From Candidatus Bathyarchaeota archaeon (GTDB lineage: Archaea; Thermoproteota; CALKCG01; B24; JAGTQN01), in the NCBI GenBank assembly GCA_018396395.1, contig JAGTQN010000021.1, positions 1 to 19,384 of the forward strand: 19,384 bases of DNA, given 5' to 3'. Positions 6,766 through 14,159 of this stretch are shown in pieces. The translations under genes and the position numbers were made by a program. A model generated the notes under the pieces. The model was given only the letters and a program-made list of their open reading frames with translations, was not told the origin of the DNA and searched no databases. Within the stretch, counting starts at the first letter, position 1, and each line of letters begins with the position of its first letter.

Positions 6766-7839
6766 TCAAAGAGCAAGCTCCTTGAGCTTATCTGGAAGGT
6801 ACTTGTCGACAATGTACGTCAAACCATATCGGCTGAAGGCTTCCTGTTCTGCCTTCCGCCTAATCTTCAGGAACATATCGATCTCCCGCTTCCAGAGCTC
6901 CCCCTCATACCTTGGATCCTTCTTAAGCTCATAGAGTCTTTTGATGTCGAGCTCTGTCAGGGGGTCGCTTGGAAGCTTATAGTTAACGATATCTGTTGCA
7001 TAAACGCCACACCATTTGGCATCGGGAGTCGCCAGCTCCCTGAGATGGGCTGCATTGGCAGAACCAGAGATAATGACTGTTGCGATATGCATTCCCCATG
7101 GGTCCCCATCTGTGAAGATGATGACTGGAAGCCCAAGCTCCTGATTTAGCCTCCGGATGAGGCGTCTTGTAGCCCTGGGAGGCTGTCCTGCCGTCTGGAT
7201 GAGAAGGGCCTTAAACCTTTCGTAGGCCTTCTCCTCCACGAACCTTGTGAACATGGCTCCCTTTTCAATGACGATGCATATCTTAGCATTGCAATGGACA
7301 AATTCGGCGCTCGTAAGGGTTGGCCCTATGACGAGGCCGTCAGGATGGGACATAAGGTTCAACCTACGCCCCTCGTAACCTGGCACCGTGTACTCGATCG
7401 TCAGATCTCCGAAGATGCTGCTCCGCTCCTCTGGGAAAACGTGAAAATCCTCCCGGGCATATCCTAAGATAGTTTCCAAGTCCGTTACGATGTTATCGCT
7501 CTCAGCCTGATCCTTGAAGTGAACTTCATCAGCCTGCGCCATATAGAACAAATCCCTAAGGGTACTCGTTTTTCCTTGGGAAACGAGGGAACGGGCCACA
7601 TGACCTGCCCAAAGAAGTTGGGCCAGGGGCCTTAGATGCCTTACATTCCTTGCGCTTCTCAAAACTTTCTGATCCCCTAGAACATATTGCCTCAAATGCG
7701 GATCGTAGTCGATATTGCGGACGCTACGGCTAGCCATTCTGACCGCGGGGAAGATGCCTCGCTGCATCTGAGTATAAACGCCCTCCCCAAGGGCCTTGAG
7801 CCTTTCAAGAACTTCCTTCTTCCTTAGGGCTCTGCTCAT
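6766..7839 (-). CDS. top6A: DNA topoisomerase VI subunit A
   Basis: A 357-residue catalytic subunit of the type IIB topoisomerase, which cuts both DNA strands with a two-base stagger; it is the relative of meiotic Spo11. The winged-helix/CAP domain carries the catalytic tyrosine Y99 in TLRDLFYM, where Phe replaces the first of the usual two tyrosines. The Toprim domain shows E192 in IVIEKGAMF and D244/D246 in FTDGDPWGMH, which bind magnesium. The C-terminus YIVDKYLPDKLKEL is typical. Length matches the family (about 360-390). The ATG overlaps the end of Top6B by 35 nt, so the two subunits are translationally coupled, and a GGAAGGGAAGGGAG tract lies just ahead of it. Confidence 0.98.
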   Translation of the reverse strand: MSRALRKKEVLERLKALGEGVYTQMQRGIFPAVRMASRSVRNIDYDPHLRQYVLGDQKVLRSARNVRHLRPLAQLLWAGHVARSLVSQGKTSTLRDLFYMAQADEVHFKDQAESDNIVTDLETILGYAREDFHVFPEERSSIFGDLTIEYTVPGYEGRRLNLMSHPDGLVIGPTLTSAEFVHCNAKICIVIEKGAMFTRFVEEKAYERFKALLIQTAGQPPRATRRLIRRLNQELGLPVIIFTDGDPWGMHIATVIISGSANAAHLRELATPDAKWCGVYATDIVNYKLPSDPLTELDIKRLYELKKDPRYEGELWKREIDMFLKIRRKAEQEAFSRYGLTYIVDKYLPDKLKELAL

Positions 7840-9400
7840 GACTCCCTTCCCTTCCCTTCATCTTTCCAGGACTTTCTAAGCCTAAGGATGAAACCTTGGC
7901 AAGGAGGGGCCCGATATCAGGCTCCTTTTTATGCCCACTAAGGAGGGTTGAAAAGCGGGCGATTTTTGGAAGATACCTGGCATAGAGGTCGAAGCGTTTT
8001 TTCCCTATTTCGAATCTCCGTTTCCTCATCAGGTAAAGCATAAGGTTTCTAGCAGCAAGGCGAACTCCATTGAGGATCTCCCTCTCAATCTCTGGTCTGT
8101 CTGAAAGGAATTCCTTCCCAACAGTCTTATAGGGAATCTTCGTGGAGCAAAGGTGGATGATTATAGCCAAGGGATCCTCAGCTGGATTAACCTTGTAGTA
8201 TCTCCAGTCCATAAGGTTATGGATAACCTTCCAACTCACATCACTGGTTTCATCGTAGAGAAGGGGTATCCTGTTGGCGAATCTGTAGAGGACTATGTCC
8301 CCCGTCCTTGGTATTCCTCCCCCGTAGGCGATCCCAACCTCCACAATGAAGGGATAGCCCGAGTAGGCGCTAGGCTTGCGCTTTGTTACGAAGACAAACT
8401 CTGGATTCAGTTCCTTCCTTATGCCAGCTTCTAGAATCTCCTCTCCTAGAGGGGAAAGGCAGGAGGCATCAGGGGGAAGGAAGTCCTCAAAACTCCTCAT
8501 CACGTTGGCAAGATCCGATACTTCTGAGGGTGTAAGGGTCTTGGGACTTCTGTTCGGATCAAGATTCGCGCGTTCCAGGACCTTTCCAGCTAAGGACTTT
8601 CCAACACGGTGGAAATGTTCCATGAGGAAGGCTGAAAGGCTCTTTGTGTTCGTCATAGCTATGAGCCTGTAGAGGGTTTCGGCATCTACACCATAAGGAT
8701 GGGGAAGGGTTTCCTTGGGAGGGCTTGGAAGCTTCCTTATGGTCCTTTCGAAGACATAGAGTCTCCCCTTAGGATCCACAAAGGTTATGTCAGCATAGGG
8801 ATTTACTATGGCAGTCTGCTTAAGATAATCAAGGACCTTTGGCATGGCTCTTGTATAGTCTCCCTCCATGGTGAATTCCACGAGGGTCCCGTGCCATCCA
8901 TCCCGATTTGTATGAACCTTGTACCGAAGAACGTTCGGCTTATTCTTCTGGATGTCTATCATCAGCTCGTAATCATGGATGTATCTGTCGCCTGTACTGG
9001 AGACTATGTGGGCGGGCATCTCAGTGGTTATTTGTCCGTAAAGAATTGCCATCGTACCCCCAAGCCCAAAGGTCCCTCTCGTCTGCTTAAGCCTGAACTT
9101 TGAACCAAATAGAACCTGACCGAAGGCTTGGGGTATCTTATCACCAGGCACCCCAGAGCCATTGTCGACGACTCTTACGCTGTAAAAGAAGGCGCCCGTT
9201 GGGGATGGGCGAAGCTCCCTCAATGTGATGCGGACTTCTGGAAGAACCCTAACAGCCTCGCAGGCATCTAGGGAGTTCTCGATGAGTTCCCTAAGGGTGC
9301 TGTAGATAGCCCTAGAGGGGCTACTGAAACCTGCTATGTCCCGATTCCTATAGAAGAAGTCGGCAGGACTGATCTCTTCGAAGACGGCCATGCCCGTCAA
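7805..9400 (-). CDS. top6B: DNA topoisomerase VI subunit B
   Basis: A 531-residue ATPase subunit that dimerises on ATP binding and drives DNA transport through the Top6A break. GHKL motifs are clear: LRELIENSLDACEA at 36-49 (E38, N42), VVDNGSGVPGDK at 77-88, and RGTFGLGGTMAILYG at 108-122, the ATP lid. An H2TH region follows (about 230-310), then the transducer with the conserved FVTKRKPSAYSGYPF and the switch lysine. A polar tail of about 35 residues closes the protein. The frame opens with TTG at 9400, spaced 8 nt from a GGAAGGG tract; an ATG at 9391 is the alternative and differs by three residues. The upstream KH gene ends 16 nt before. Length is normal for the family. Confidence 0.97.
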   Translation of the reverse strand: MTGMAVFEEISPADFFYRNRDIAGFSSPSRAIYSTLRELIENSLDACEAVRVLPEVRITLRELRPSPTGAFFYSVRVVDNGSGVPGDKIPQAFGQVLFGSKFRLKQTRGTFGLGGTMAILYGQITTEMPAHIVSSTGDRYIHDYELMIDIQKNKPNVLRYKVHTNRDGWHGTLVEFTMEGDYTRAMPKVLDYLKQTAIVNPYADITFVDPKGRLYVFERTIRKLPSPPKETLPHPYGVDAETLYRLIAMTNTKSLSAFLMEHFHRVGKSLAGKVLERANLDPNRSPKTLTPSEVSDLANVMRSFEDFLPPDASCLSPLGEEILEAGIRKELNPEFVFVTKRKPSAYSGYPFIVEVGIAYGGGIPRTGDIVLYRFANRIPLLYDETSDVSWKVIHNLMDWRYYKVNPAEDPLAIIIHLCSTKIPYKTVGKEFLSDRPEIEREILNGVRLAARNLMLYLMRKRRFEIGKKRFDLYARYLPKIARFSTLLSGHKKEPDIGPLLAKVSSLGLESPGKMKGREGSHEQSPKEEGSS

Positions 9401-9416
9401 GGCTTGGGCCCTTCCT

Positions 9417-10010
9417 TTAAGCTTCCCCTTGTCCAGGCTTTAAGGGAGGTTTTTCCTCCCAGAGGGATAGCTCAGCCCTTCGTATCCTTTTTCTCTCTCG
9501 GCTTAAGAAGCGATAAACGGTGCTATGCTGCCTTCCTTCGATGAGCATCCTTATGGCTTCCCTCGCCACTTCGAAGCCTGGAGACCTTCCTATGATGGAG
9601 ACCGTCGTTCCATAGCAAGAAAGGTGAACTTCAGTGAGCTCCTCTATGTTACGCCTCATCTTTCCATCCCTTCCTATAATCCTTCCTTGGATCCTTTTCA
9701 CATCGTTGGGTGTCATCCCGAAGTCCCTCCTCAAGTCCAAGCATTCAAAGAGCACATCGTCTTCCAGGAGTCTGAAGGCCTTTTCGGGACTAAAGCCCCT
9801 ACCTATGGCCTTCACGACATTCCTGGCAAGCAGAAGCTTTGAAACGTCGCTTTCATTCCCCTCCATGGAGATTTCCACATCACCTGTCGAACCGTCGACT
9901 GTTATCTTGACGGAACAAAGCTTCTCAAGCCTCTCTTTAACCCTTCCCGATGAGCCGATCAGAACGCCAACCCTATCCCTTGGAATCCTCTCATGCATCA
10001 CATGGACCAT
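9417..10010 (-). CDS. KH-domain RNA-binding protein, archaeal Dim2/Pno1-like
   Basis: A protein of 197 residues with two KH domains, expected to act in maturation of the small ribosomal subunit. Eukaryotic Pno1/Dim2 binds the 3' end of pre-18S RNA, and archaeal Dim2 homologues are linked to 16S 3'-end binding. The first KH loop is VLIGSSGRVKERLE; the second is RIIGRDGKMRRNIEE, with the stronger GxxG (GRDG). The C-terminus is basic (RFLSRERKRIRRAE) then acidic-polar. I chose the ATG at 10010, spaced 9 nt from a GGGGG tract and 1 nt after the RIO1 stop; an in-frame TTG at 10019 is possible. Its position between RIO1 and Top6B is the widespread archaeal arrangement. Confidence 0.93.
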   Translation of the reverse strand: MVHVMHERIPRDRVGVLIGSSGRVKERLEKLCSVKITVDGSTGDVEISMEGNESDVSKLLLARNVVKAIGRGFSPEKAFRLLEDDVLFECLDLRRDFGMTPNDVKRIQGRIIGRDGKMRRNIEELTEVHLSCYGTTVSIIGRSPGFEVAREAIRMLIEGRQHSTVYRFLSRERKRIRRAELSLWEEKPPLKPGQGEA

Positions 10011-10011
10011 C

Positions 10012-10803
10012 TCAATCAACCCCCGCTATCCATCGAAGGATGGATTCAACACCCTCGACCTCAAGGCCAAGGGCTTCAAAATATCTGTTCAGGTTTGATA
10101 TATCCCTCCTTAGAAACTCCACGGCGTTGGGATGCTCCCGTGAAACTGCCTGGGAGAAATCGAAGAGGATTGGCCATCCCTTCCACATCATAACGTTGTA
10201 TTCGCTCATATCCCCGTGAACAAGCCCCGCATATCGGTAAAGGCGCCTAAGGTTTCTCAGGATACTTCCATAAATGCGCCTAGGATTCTTTACCTCAACC
10301 TCCTTTAGGAGGGGTGCTGGTCTACCATCCTTCCCTATGAACTCCATGATGAGGACATTTTCCTTCACGTATATGGGCTTGGGAACCCTGACCTTCGCAT
10401 CATAGGCTTCTTTAAGGTTTCGAAACTCCTTCGAAGCCCAGAGGCTGATGAGGGCACGGGAATCCTTCTTCACATAACGAAACCTTGGGTCTCCATCGAT
10501 ATACTTCATCATTCCCTTCCTAAACTCCGCTGAGATCGTGAGAAAAATCTTGATGGCAAGCTCCTCTCCCCCCTTTGCCTTTCCCCAGTAAAGCTTCGAT
10601 TCCTTCCCTGCCTTCACGGCTCCGAAGATTTCAGCTATAATTCCTCGTCTGATGAGGCCATAAAGCGTTATTAAGGTGGGCTTGTCGAAGACTTCCTCTA
10701 AGGCTTCGTATTCCTCAGAGCGCTTTTCCAGCATCCTTTGCTCGACTTCATACCTCTCCTCCTTCCTTCTTAGCCTAGCCTCGATGCGGGAGAGGTCATC
10801 CAA
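10012..10803 (-). CDS. rio1: RIO1-type serine protein kinase/ATPase
   Basis: A 263-residue atypical kinase of the RIO family that acts in late small-subunit ribosome maturation. Visible motifs: the ATP loop GAVKAGKESKLYWG at 61-74, the invariant lysine K85 in LAIKIF, the RIO1-type insert YIDGDPRFRY at 101-110, the catalytic loop VHGDMSEYN at 195-203 (D198, N203) and the metal-binding FDFSQAV at 214-220, where D215 takes the DFG aspartate role. Conserved SQ marks RIO1 rather than RIO2. An N-terminal charged coiled region spans 5-35. The frame starts with TTG, 12 nt after the aIF1A stop; the next ATG is at residue 24 and would still leave the kinase core. It is followed directly by the KH partner gene. 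Confidence 0.95.
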   Translation of the reverse strand: MDDLSRIEARLRRKEERYEVEQRMLEKRSEEYEALEEVFDKPTLITLYGLIRRGIIAEIFGAVKAGKESKLYWGKAKGGEELAIKIFLTISAEFRKGMMKYIDGDPRFRYVKKDSRALISLWASKEFRNLKEAYDAKVRVPKPIYVKENVLIMEFIGKDGRPAPLLKEVEVKNPRRIYGSILRNLRRLYRYAGLVHGDMSEYNVMMWKGWPILFDFSQAVSREHPNAVEFLRRDISNLNRYFEALGLEVEGVESILRWIAGVD

Positions 10804-10815
10804 AACTCAGAACCC

Positions 10816-11121
10816 CTATACCTTTAAATAGCCATTTTTACGAAGCCAATCCACTTGGTTCGTCTTATATCGCCAGGTTATATCGCCCCTCTTATCAAAC
10901 TGGAAGTCCCATGGAGCGACAAGAAGAACATCTCCCTCCCTTATCCAAACCCTCCGCTTCATTTTCCCCCTAATCCTGCAAAGTCTCGTATGCCCATCCA
11001 TACACTTCACAAGGACCCTATCGTAACCAAGGAGTTTCTCCGCTATGCCGAGGACTTCCCCCTCCCCTGGAAGGACGAGTTCTTCCAGTTCCTCCTCGGT
11101 TTTCACTTTTCTCTTTCCCAG
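10816..11121 (-). CDS. eif1A: Translation initiation factor aIF1A (non-AUG start)
   Basis: The archaeal IF1A factor, which occupies the ribosomal A site during initiation. The OB fold spans about 22-95: GEVLGIAEKLLGYDRVLVKC, CRIRGKMKRRVWIREGDVLL, then APWDFQFDKRGDITWRY and the terminal QVDWLRKNGYLKV. No ATG is available. Upstream of 11121 the frame reads as low-complexity Ser/Arg/His sequence and contains a TATA box (11178-11188), so a TTG at 11331 cannot be the start. Related proteins begin MGKRKV, which aligns with CTG-GGA-AAG-AGA-AAA-GTG here. CTG at 11121 lies 5 nt after GGGGAAGG and would give 101 residues; GTG at 11106 would give 96. The gene is certain, the start less so. Confidence 0.93.
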   Translation of the reverse strand: MGKRKVKTEEELEELVLPGEGEVLGIAEKLLGYDRVLVKCMDGHTRLCRIRGKMKRRVWIREGDVLLVAPWDFQFDKRGDITWRYKTNQVDWLRKNGYLKV

Positions 11122-11177
11122 ATGGACCTTCCCCTTTACGATTCCTTCGAACTGCCAAGGAGAAGATAGCTTGGCTA

Positions 11178-11188
11178 CATATAAAACC
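11178..11188 (-). promoter_or_regulatory. Internal operon promoter ahead of aIF1A
   Basis: On the minus strand the element reads GGTTTTATATG, preceded by CAAA. Transcription would start near 11155, leaving a leader of about 34 nt with a GGGGAAGG ribosome binding site before the proposed CTG start. It would let aIF1A through Top6A be expressed apart from aIF2-beta and DUF424. Confidence 0.5.
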
Positions 11189-11335
11189 TTTGAGGCTGAT
11201 CTTGGAAGCCTCGAAGGAGAAAGTAGTAGGGAGGAAGGGGAACGGTGATGATATGGACGGGATGAAAGGGTTGAAAAGGGATGAAAGGAATTGGGGCGAA
11301 TCGGATCGGTCTCAAACCCTAGATAAATCAAGGGC

Positions 11336-11635
11336 TTAAATTCTTATGATTTGGGCGTGGGGGATCCCAGAAATCGCCAAAATTGCTTTTGGGTGGACGA
11401 GACCCTCCGATACCGCCCTTCCAACGATTTCGTGCCCTATAAGGTTGGCAGAGTTGGCATGACGGATGGCTTCAATGGCGGCTTCTAGGCTTTTCTTCTC
11501 GCCCTTGTAAAATTTTTCGCTTACGTAGAACTCGAGGCGCCCATCGGAGATAGTTTTCCCTAGAAGATCGGCATCGCAGGCAGCCACGAGGACGTGGCTA
11601 CCCTTCCTAATGATGTTCACGTATATCGACTTCAA
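11336..11635 (-). CDS. DUF424 family protein
   Basis: A 99-residue archaeal protein of unknown function (DUF424). It matches the family throughout: IYVNIIRKGSHVLVAACDAD at the start, LLGKTISDGRLEFYVSEKFY around 24-43 with KGEKKS following, NLIGHEIVGRAVSEG in the middle and GIPHAQIIRI at the C-terminus. No catalytic residue can be proposed. The frame begins with TTG two bases after the aIF2-beta stop. Close coupling with aIF2-beta and its presence mainly in archaea suggest a translation-related role, which is inference from context only. An intergenic stretch of about 210 bp follows before aIF1A. Confidence 0.9.
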   Translation of the reverse strand: MKSIYVNIIRKGSHVLVAACDADLLGKTISDGRLEFYVSEKFYKGEKKSLEAAIEAIRHANSANLIGHEIVGRAVSEGLVHPKAILAISGIPHAQIIRI

Positions 11636-11637
11636 GG

Positions 11638-12096
11638 CTACACGTTCCTCAGGGAAGATCGAGCCCCACAGGCCTCACAGACTAAGAAGTTGAAGCGCCC
11701 CTGTTTTTGGATCCTTGTATCAGGTCTTCGGCATACAGGACATATGACAAATTCGTCAACATAATGCTTCAGAAGCCTTTCGATCTGTTCTTCGCTGAAC
11801 TTTCCTTGAAATACAGCCATGTCATCGGAGATATGGCCTGCGGTACCAAGCTCGTTTAGGAGGAATTTGAATGTATGGCTTTGCTCCCGATTCATATACT
11901 GGCATATCTCCCTGAAGTTCTGAAGGAAGGTCCTGGTACCTATGATCTGAACTATGGGCTTCGGGAGTTCGAATCTCGTTGAAACCTTTGGCTTTGGTGG
12001 AAGCCTGGAATAGGCATCCTCTAGCATCGTTCTGTAGCTTCTTGTCTCCACTCCTTCTCCTCCTTCGTACATCAATATTTTTTCTAGGTAAGCCAT
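11638..12096 (-). CDS. eif2B: Translation initiation factor aIF2 subunit beta
   Basis: A 152-residue beta subunit of the heterotrimeric aIF2, which brings initiator tRNA to the small subunit. The N-terminal part contacts the gamma subunit (MLEDAYSRLPPK). The core alpha-beta domain has the conserved IIGTRTFLQNFREICQYMNR at 51-70 and FKFLLNELGTAGHI at 76-89. The C-terminal zinc ribbon has four cysteines, C119, C122, C140 and C143. Length is close to the archaeal norm (about 140). The ATG at 12096 lies about 27 bp from a TATA element, so the message is probably leaderless. It is the first gene of the seven-gene minus-strand array ending in Top6A. Confidence 0.97.
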   Translation of the reverse strand: MAYLEKILMYEGGEGVETRSYRTMLEDAYSRLPPKPKVSTRFELPKPIVQIIGTRTFLQNFREICQYMNREQSHTFKFLLNELGTAGHISDDMAVFQGKFSEEQIERLLKHYVDEFVICPVCRRPDTRIQKQGRFNFLVCEACGARSSLRNV

Positions 12097-12118
12097 ATTA
12101 ATTTATCGTGTTCGATAT

Positions 12119-12128
12119 GATTTTATGG
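12119..12128 (-). promoter_or_regulatory. TATA box of the aIF2-beta operon
   Basis: Read on the minus strand, CCATAAAATC is centred 27 bp before the ATG at 12096, which predicts a leaderless transcript. The 180-bp spacer to the divergent PHP gene contains both promoters. Confidence 0.55.
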
Positions 12129-12245
12129 TTCAAAAGGGTTTTAATGCTAAGAAGAAGCCCACCTTCCCTTTGAAGGAATGGATTTTTGATCCCTTCGTAG
12201 GAGTTTAGGTTGGGCGAAAGCTCAAGCTCAGACTTGGAATCAAAA

Positions 12246-12254
12246 TCAATAAAG
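12246..12254 (+). promoter_or_regulatory. Probable TATA box of the PHP gene
   Basis: TCAATAAAG is centred about 30 bp ahead of the ATG at 12280 and would give a very short leader or none. The match is moderate, and an alternative A/T element lies nearer the gene (TAATTAT at 12263). Confidence 0.35.
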
Positions 12255-12279
12255 GCAACTCTAATTATGCTAGGTGCGA

Positions 12280-12957
12280 ATGATGAGGATAAAGGTTGAC
12301 CTTCATGTTCACACGACCAGATCAAAAGATGCCGTAACGAAACTGTCGGAAGCTCTTACAGTGGCCAAAGCCATTGGGATTGATGGAATAGCCCTGACGG
12401 ATCATGATGTACCGCCATGCCTAGAAAATGAAGATCTTCAAGGACTATTGGTCATTCCAGGTATGGAAGTCCGCACGACGGAGGCTCATATCCTCGCACT
12501 AGGAATTGAGGAAAGCCTAGGAAAGCCCCAGAAGGCTAGGGAGGCGGTCGAGGCCATTCATGGGCTAGGTGGAATAGCCATTTTGGCACATCCCTATGCA
12601 TCGATTTTGGGAATTAGGGGCCGAAGGGGTATAAAGGATGCATGCTTCGATGCCATCGAGGTCTTCAACTCCGGAACTCCCTTTTTCAGAATCTCAACCT
12701 TTCTAGCAAGGAGGCTTGCAAAGTCCTTGGACCTTCCAGCAACGGGAGGGAGCGATTCCCACCTACCAGAAACTATCGGATATTCTTATACGATCCTAGA
12801 ATGCAATTCTCCTACCGTTTCGGAGGCCCTAAAGGCGATAAAAAGCGGAAGGACAGAAGCCTTCGGAAGACCCATAACCCTTTCCCAGAGGTTTAAAAAG
12901 TTATGGATTACGGGCTTCCACAAGCATCGGTGCCTTCCTTTTCCTAGCCTTCCTTAG
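12280..12957 (+). CDS. PHP-domain metal-dependent phosphoesterase
   Basis: A protein of about 225 residues with a PHP domain, a TIM-like barrel that binds a metal cluster and hydrolyses phosphoester bonds. Motifs in order: VDLHVHTT near residue 6, ALTDHDVP near 40, GMEV near 62, AILAHPYA near 100 and GGSDSHLP near 160; these supply the expected His and Asp ligands. It resembles stand-alone archaeal PHP proteins of unknown substrate (nucleotides, sugar phosphates or histidinol phosphate are options). Tandem ATGs at 12280 and 12283 follow a GTG at 12274; I take 12280. The last 30 residues (ITLSQRFKKLWITGFHKHRC onward) lie outside the domain. Its 3' end overlaps the convergent DUF354 gene by 14 nt. 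Confidence 0.9.
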   Translation: MMRIKVDLHVHTTRSKDAVTKLSEALTVAKAIGIDGIALTDHDVPPCLENEDLQGLLVIPGMEVRTTEAHILALGIEESLGKPQKAREAVEAIHGLGGIAILAHPYASILGIRGRRGIKDACFDAIEVFNSGTPFFRISTFLARRLAKSLDLPATGGSDSHLPETIGYSYTILECNSPTVSEALKAIKSGRTEAFGRPITLSQRFKKLWITGFHKHRCLPFPSLP

Positions 12958-14023
12958 GAATTTCCTTTCCTAGGCTTTCTGCTATTACTTCCACGGGGTC
13001 TTCCATGGCATCAAGGATTGCCCTAGCCCTTTCTCTATGCCTTTCTTTGAAATCTTCCGGCCTTTGAAGGACCCGCCTAACGTACGAAACAGCCTCATCA
13101 CAGGTCTTTGCCCGCCTCACAAGTCCTTGCCTGACAAGGTAGCGCTCAACTACATAGGGCTCGCCGGGATAGCATGAAACCGTTGGAGTTCCGAGGAGGG
13201 CTGCCTCTGCCGTCATGGTTCCTCCAGCACCTAGGAATACAGTGGAGTAATAAAGGAGGCTTGCCCCATCTATCACCGATTCGCAAACGAAGACGTGATC
13301 TCCGTAAGCCCTTCGGAGGCTTTCAAGATGTTCCTCATACCTAGGAATGACGATGAGCTGGGCATCAATATGGTTTTCCAAGAGCGCCTCTATAAGGTGA
13401 TGGGCTTGGGTCCTATCGCCAACCCTGCCGAGGAGATAGGATGCAAAGCTTTCCTCAGGCCGTATGGTAACGATGGGCTTTCCTTCATCAATTCCGAGAC
13501 TTTGCAAAACATGGGGGTTAGGCTTAAAGTCCTTCAGCCAAGCCTTAGGATCAAGGGCGTTATACTGAATTATGCGATGGACATCGATGCCTAACCTTGT
13601 GTAGAGGCGTTTAGGAATAATCTTCGGGGTGAATAAAAGGCTGCTGATGGAAAGGACAAGCCTTAGGGCCCCCTCGGCATGGGGGGAGTCATTGACGCAG
13701 ATGTGGGGTATGCCAAGCCCGAAGGCAACCCTTGCGGCATCAGGGGATGTGAAAGAAACTATGACATCCGGCTTCCATCTTTCAACTATGGGTATGAGTC
13801 CGAGGATCCTCTCGGCGCTCGCCTCCAGCTTTCCCCTTAGGGTTCCACCCCCATATCTTCCCACGATTTCGGCTTCCATATCCATAAGCCTTAGGAGCCC
13901 TAAGACTTCTCGATGCTCCCGGGCGGTAAGGAGGACTCCAAATCCCCTTTTCTCGAGATGCTCCTTCAGCTTTCCGAAGAAGAGACATTGCTTGGGCGTC
14001 AAGATGTCTAGGAGGACTTTCAT
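12944..14023 (-). CDS. DUF354 family glycosyltransferase-like protein
   Basis: A 359-residue protein of the DUF354 family, which has the GT-B / UDP-GlcNAc 2-epimerase-like fold and no proven reaction. It starts with the typical MKVLLDILTPKQCLFFGKL, has KPDVIVSFTSPDAARVAFGL at about 84-103, CVNDSPHAEG near 109, and the sugar-nucleotide-binding FLGAGGTMTAEAALLGTPTV at 263-282 followed by YPGEPYVVERYL. No signal peptide or membrane span is obvious, so it acts in the cytoplasm. The ATG lies about 28 bp from a strong TATA box, which predicts a leaderless message. It is divergent from the nucleotidyl-sugar synthase, and the two probably belong to the same glycan pathway. Confidence 0.9.
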   Translation of the reverse strand: MKVLLDILTPKQCLFFGKLKEHLEKRGFGVLLTAREHREVLGLLRLMDMEAEIVGRYGGGTLRGKLEASAERILGLIPIVERWKPDVIVSFTSPDAARVAFGLGIPHICVNDSPHAEGALRLVLSISSLLFTPKIIPKRLYTRLGIDVHRIIQYNALDPKAWLKDFKPNPHVLQSLGIDEGKPIVTIRPEESFASYLLGRVGDRTQAHHLIEALLENHIDAQLIVIPRYEEHLESLRRAYGDHVFVCESVIDGASLLYYSTVFLGAGGTMTAEAALLGTPTVSCYPGEPYVVERYLVRQGLVRRAKTCDEAVSYVRRVLQRPEDFKERHRERARAILDAMEDPVEVIAESLGKEIPKEG

Positions 14024-14047
14024 GGTATTTAAAAAAGGGCCTCGCTG

Positions 14048-14055
14048 TATATAAG
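14048..14055 (-). promoter_or_regulatory. TATA box of the DUF354 gene
   Basis: CTTATATA on the minus strand ends about 25 bp before the ATG at 14023. The same element reads TATATAAG on the plus strand and could also serve the divergent sugar synthase with a leader of about 80 nt. Confidence 0.6.
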
Positions 14056-14132
14056 AAGGGAAGGGAAAGGGCCATGGGAGTAAAAAGGGGAGGAAATGAA
14101 GGAAGGAAAGAGAAAAGATTTGATTCCTAAGG

Positions 14133-14151
14133 ACTCCTCAGCCCTAGGAGT
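14133..14151 (+). promoter_or_regulatory. Hairpin masking the ribosome binding site of the sugar synthase
   Basis: ACTCCT (14133-14138) is the exact complement of AGGAGT (14146-14151), with a 7-nt loop. The right arm contains AGGAG, the only good Shine-Dalgarno sequence for the TTG start at 14160 (spacing about 9 nt). Upstream, GAGGA at 14090-14094 could pair instead with TCCTC at 14135-14139 and free the site. It could act as a simple translational switch; this is inferred from base pairing only. Confidence 0.35.
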
Positions 14152-14159
14152 GCCAACCT

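Noticed and set aside
9525..10219. Several plus-strand frames opposite the KH and RIO1 genes
   Set aside because: They lie antisense to genes with intact conserved motifs, and their Ser/Pro-rich translations are typical shadows.
11122..11331. N-terminal extension of aIF1A from TTG at 11331
   Set aside because: The translated stretch is low-complexity Ser/His/Arg sequence unlike any aIF1A and includes a clear TATA box, so it is promoter DNA read as protein.
11955..11975. tRNA T-loop-like sequence GTTCGAATC
   Set aside because: It lies inside the aIF2-beta coding frame, and no acceptor or anticodon stems can be paired around it.
12098..12325. 75-codon minus-strand frame beginning within the PHP gene
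   Set aside because: It overlaps the divergent promoters and the PHP start in antisense, and its sequence has no recognisable pattern. It is a chance frame.
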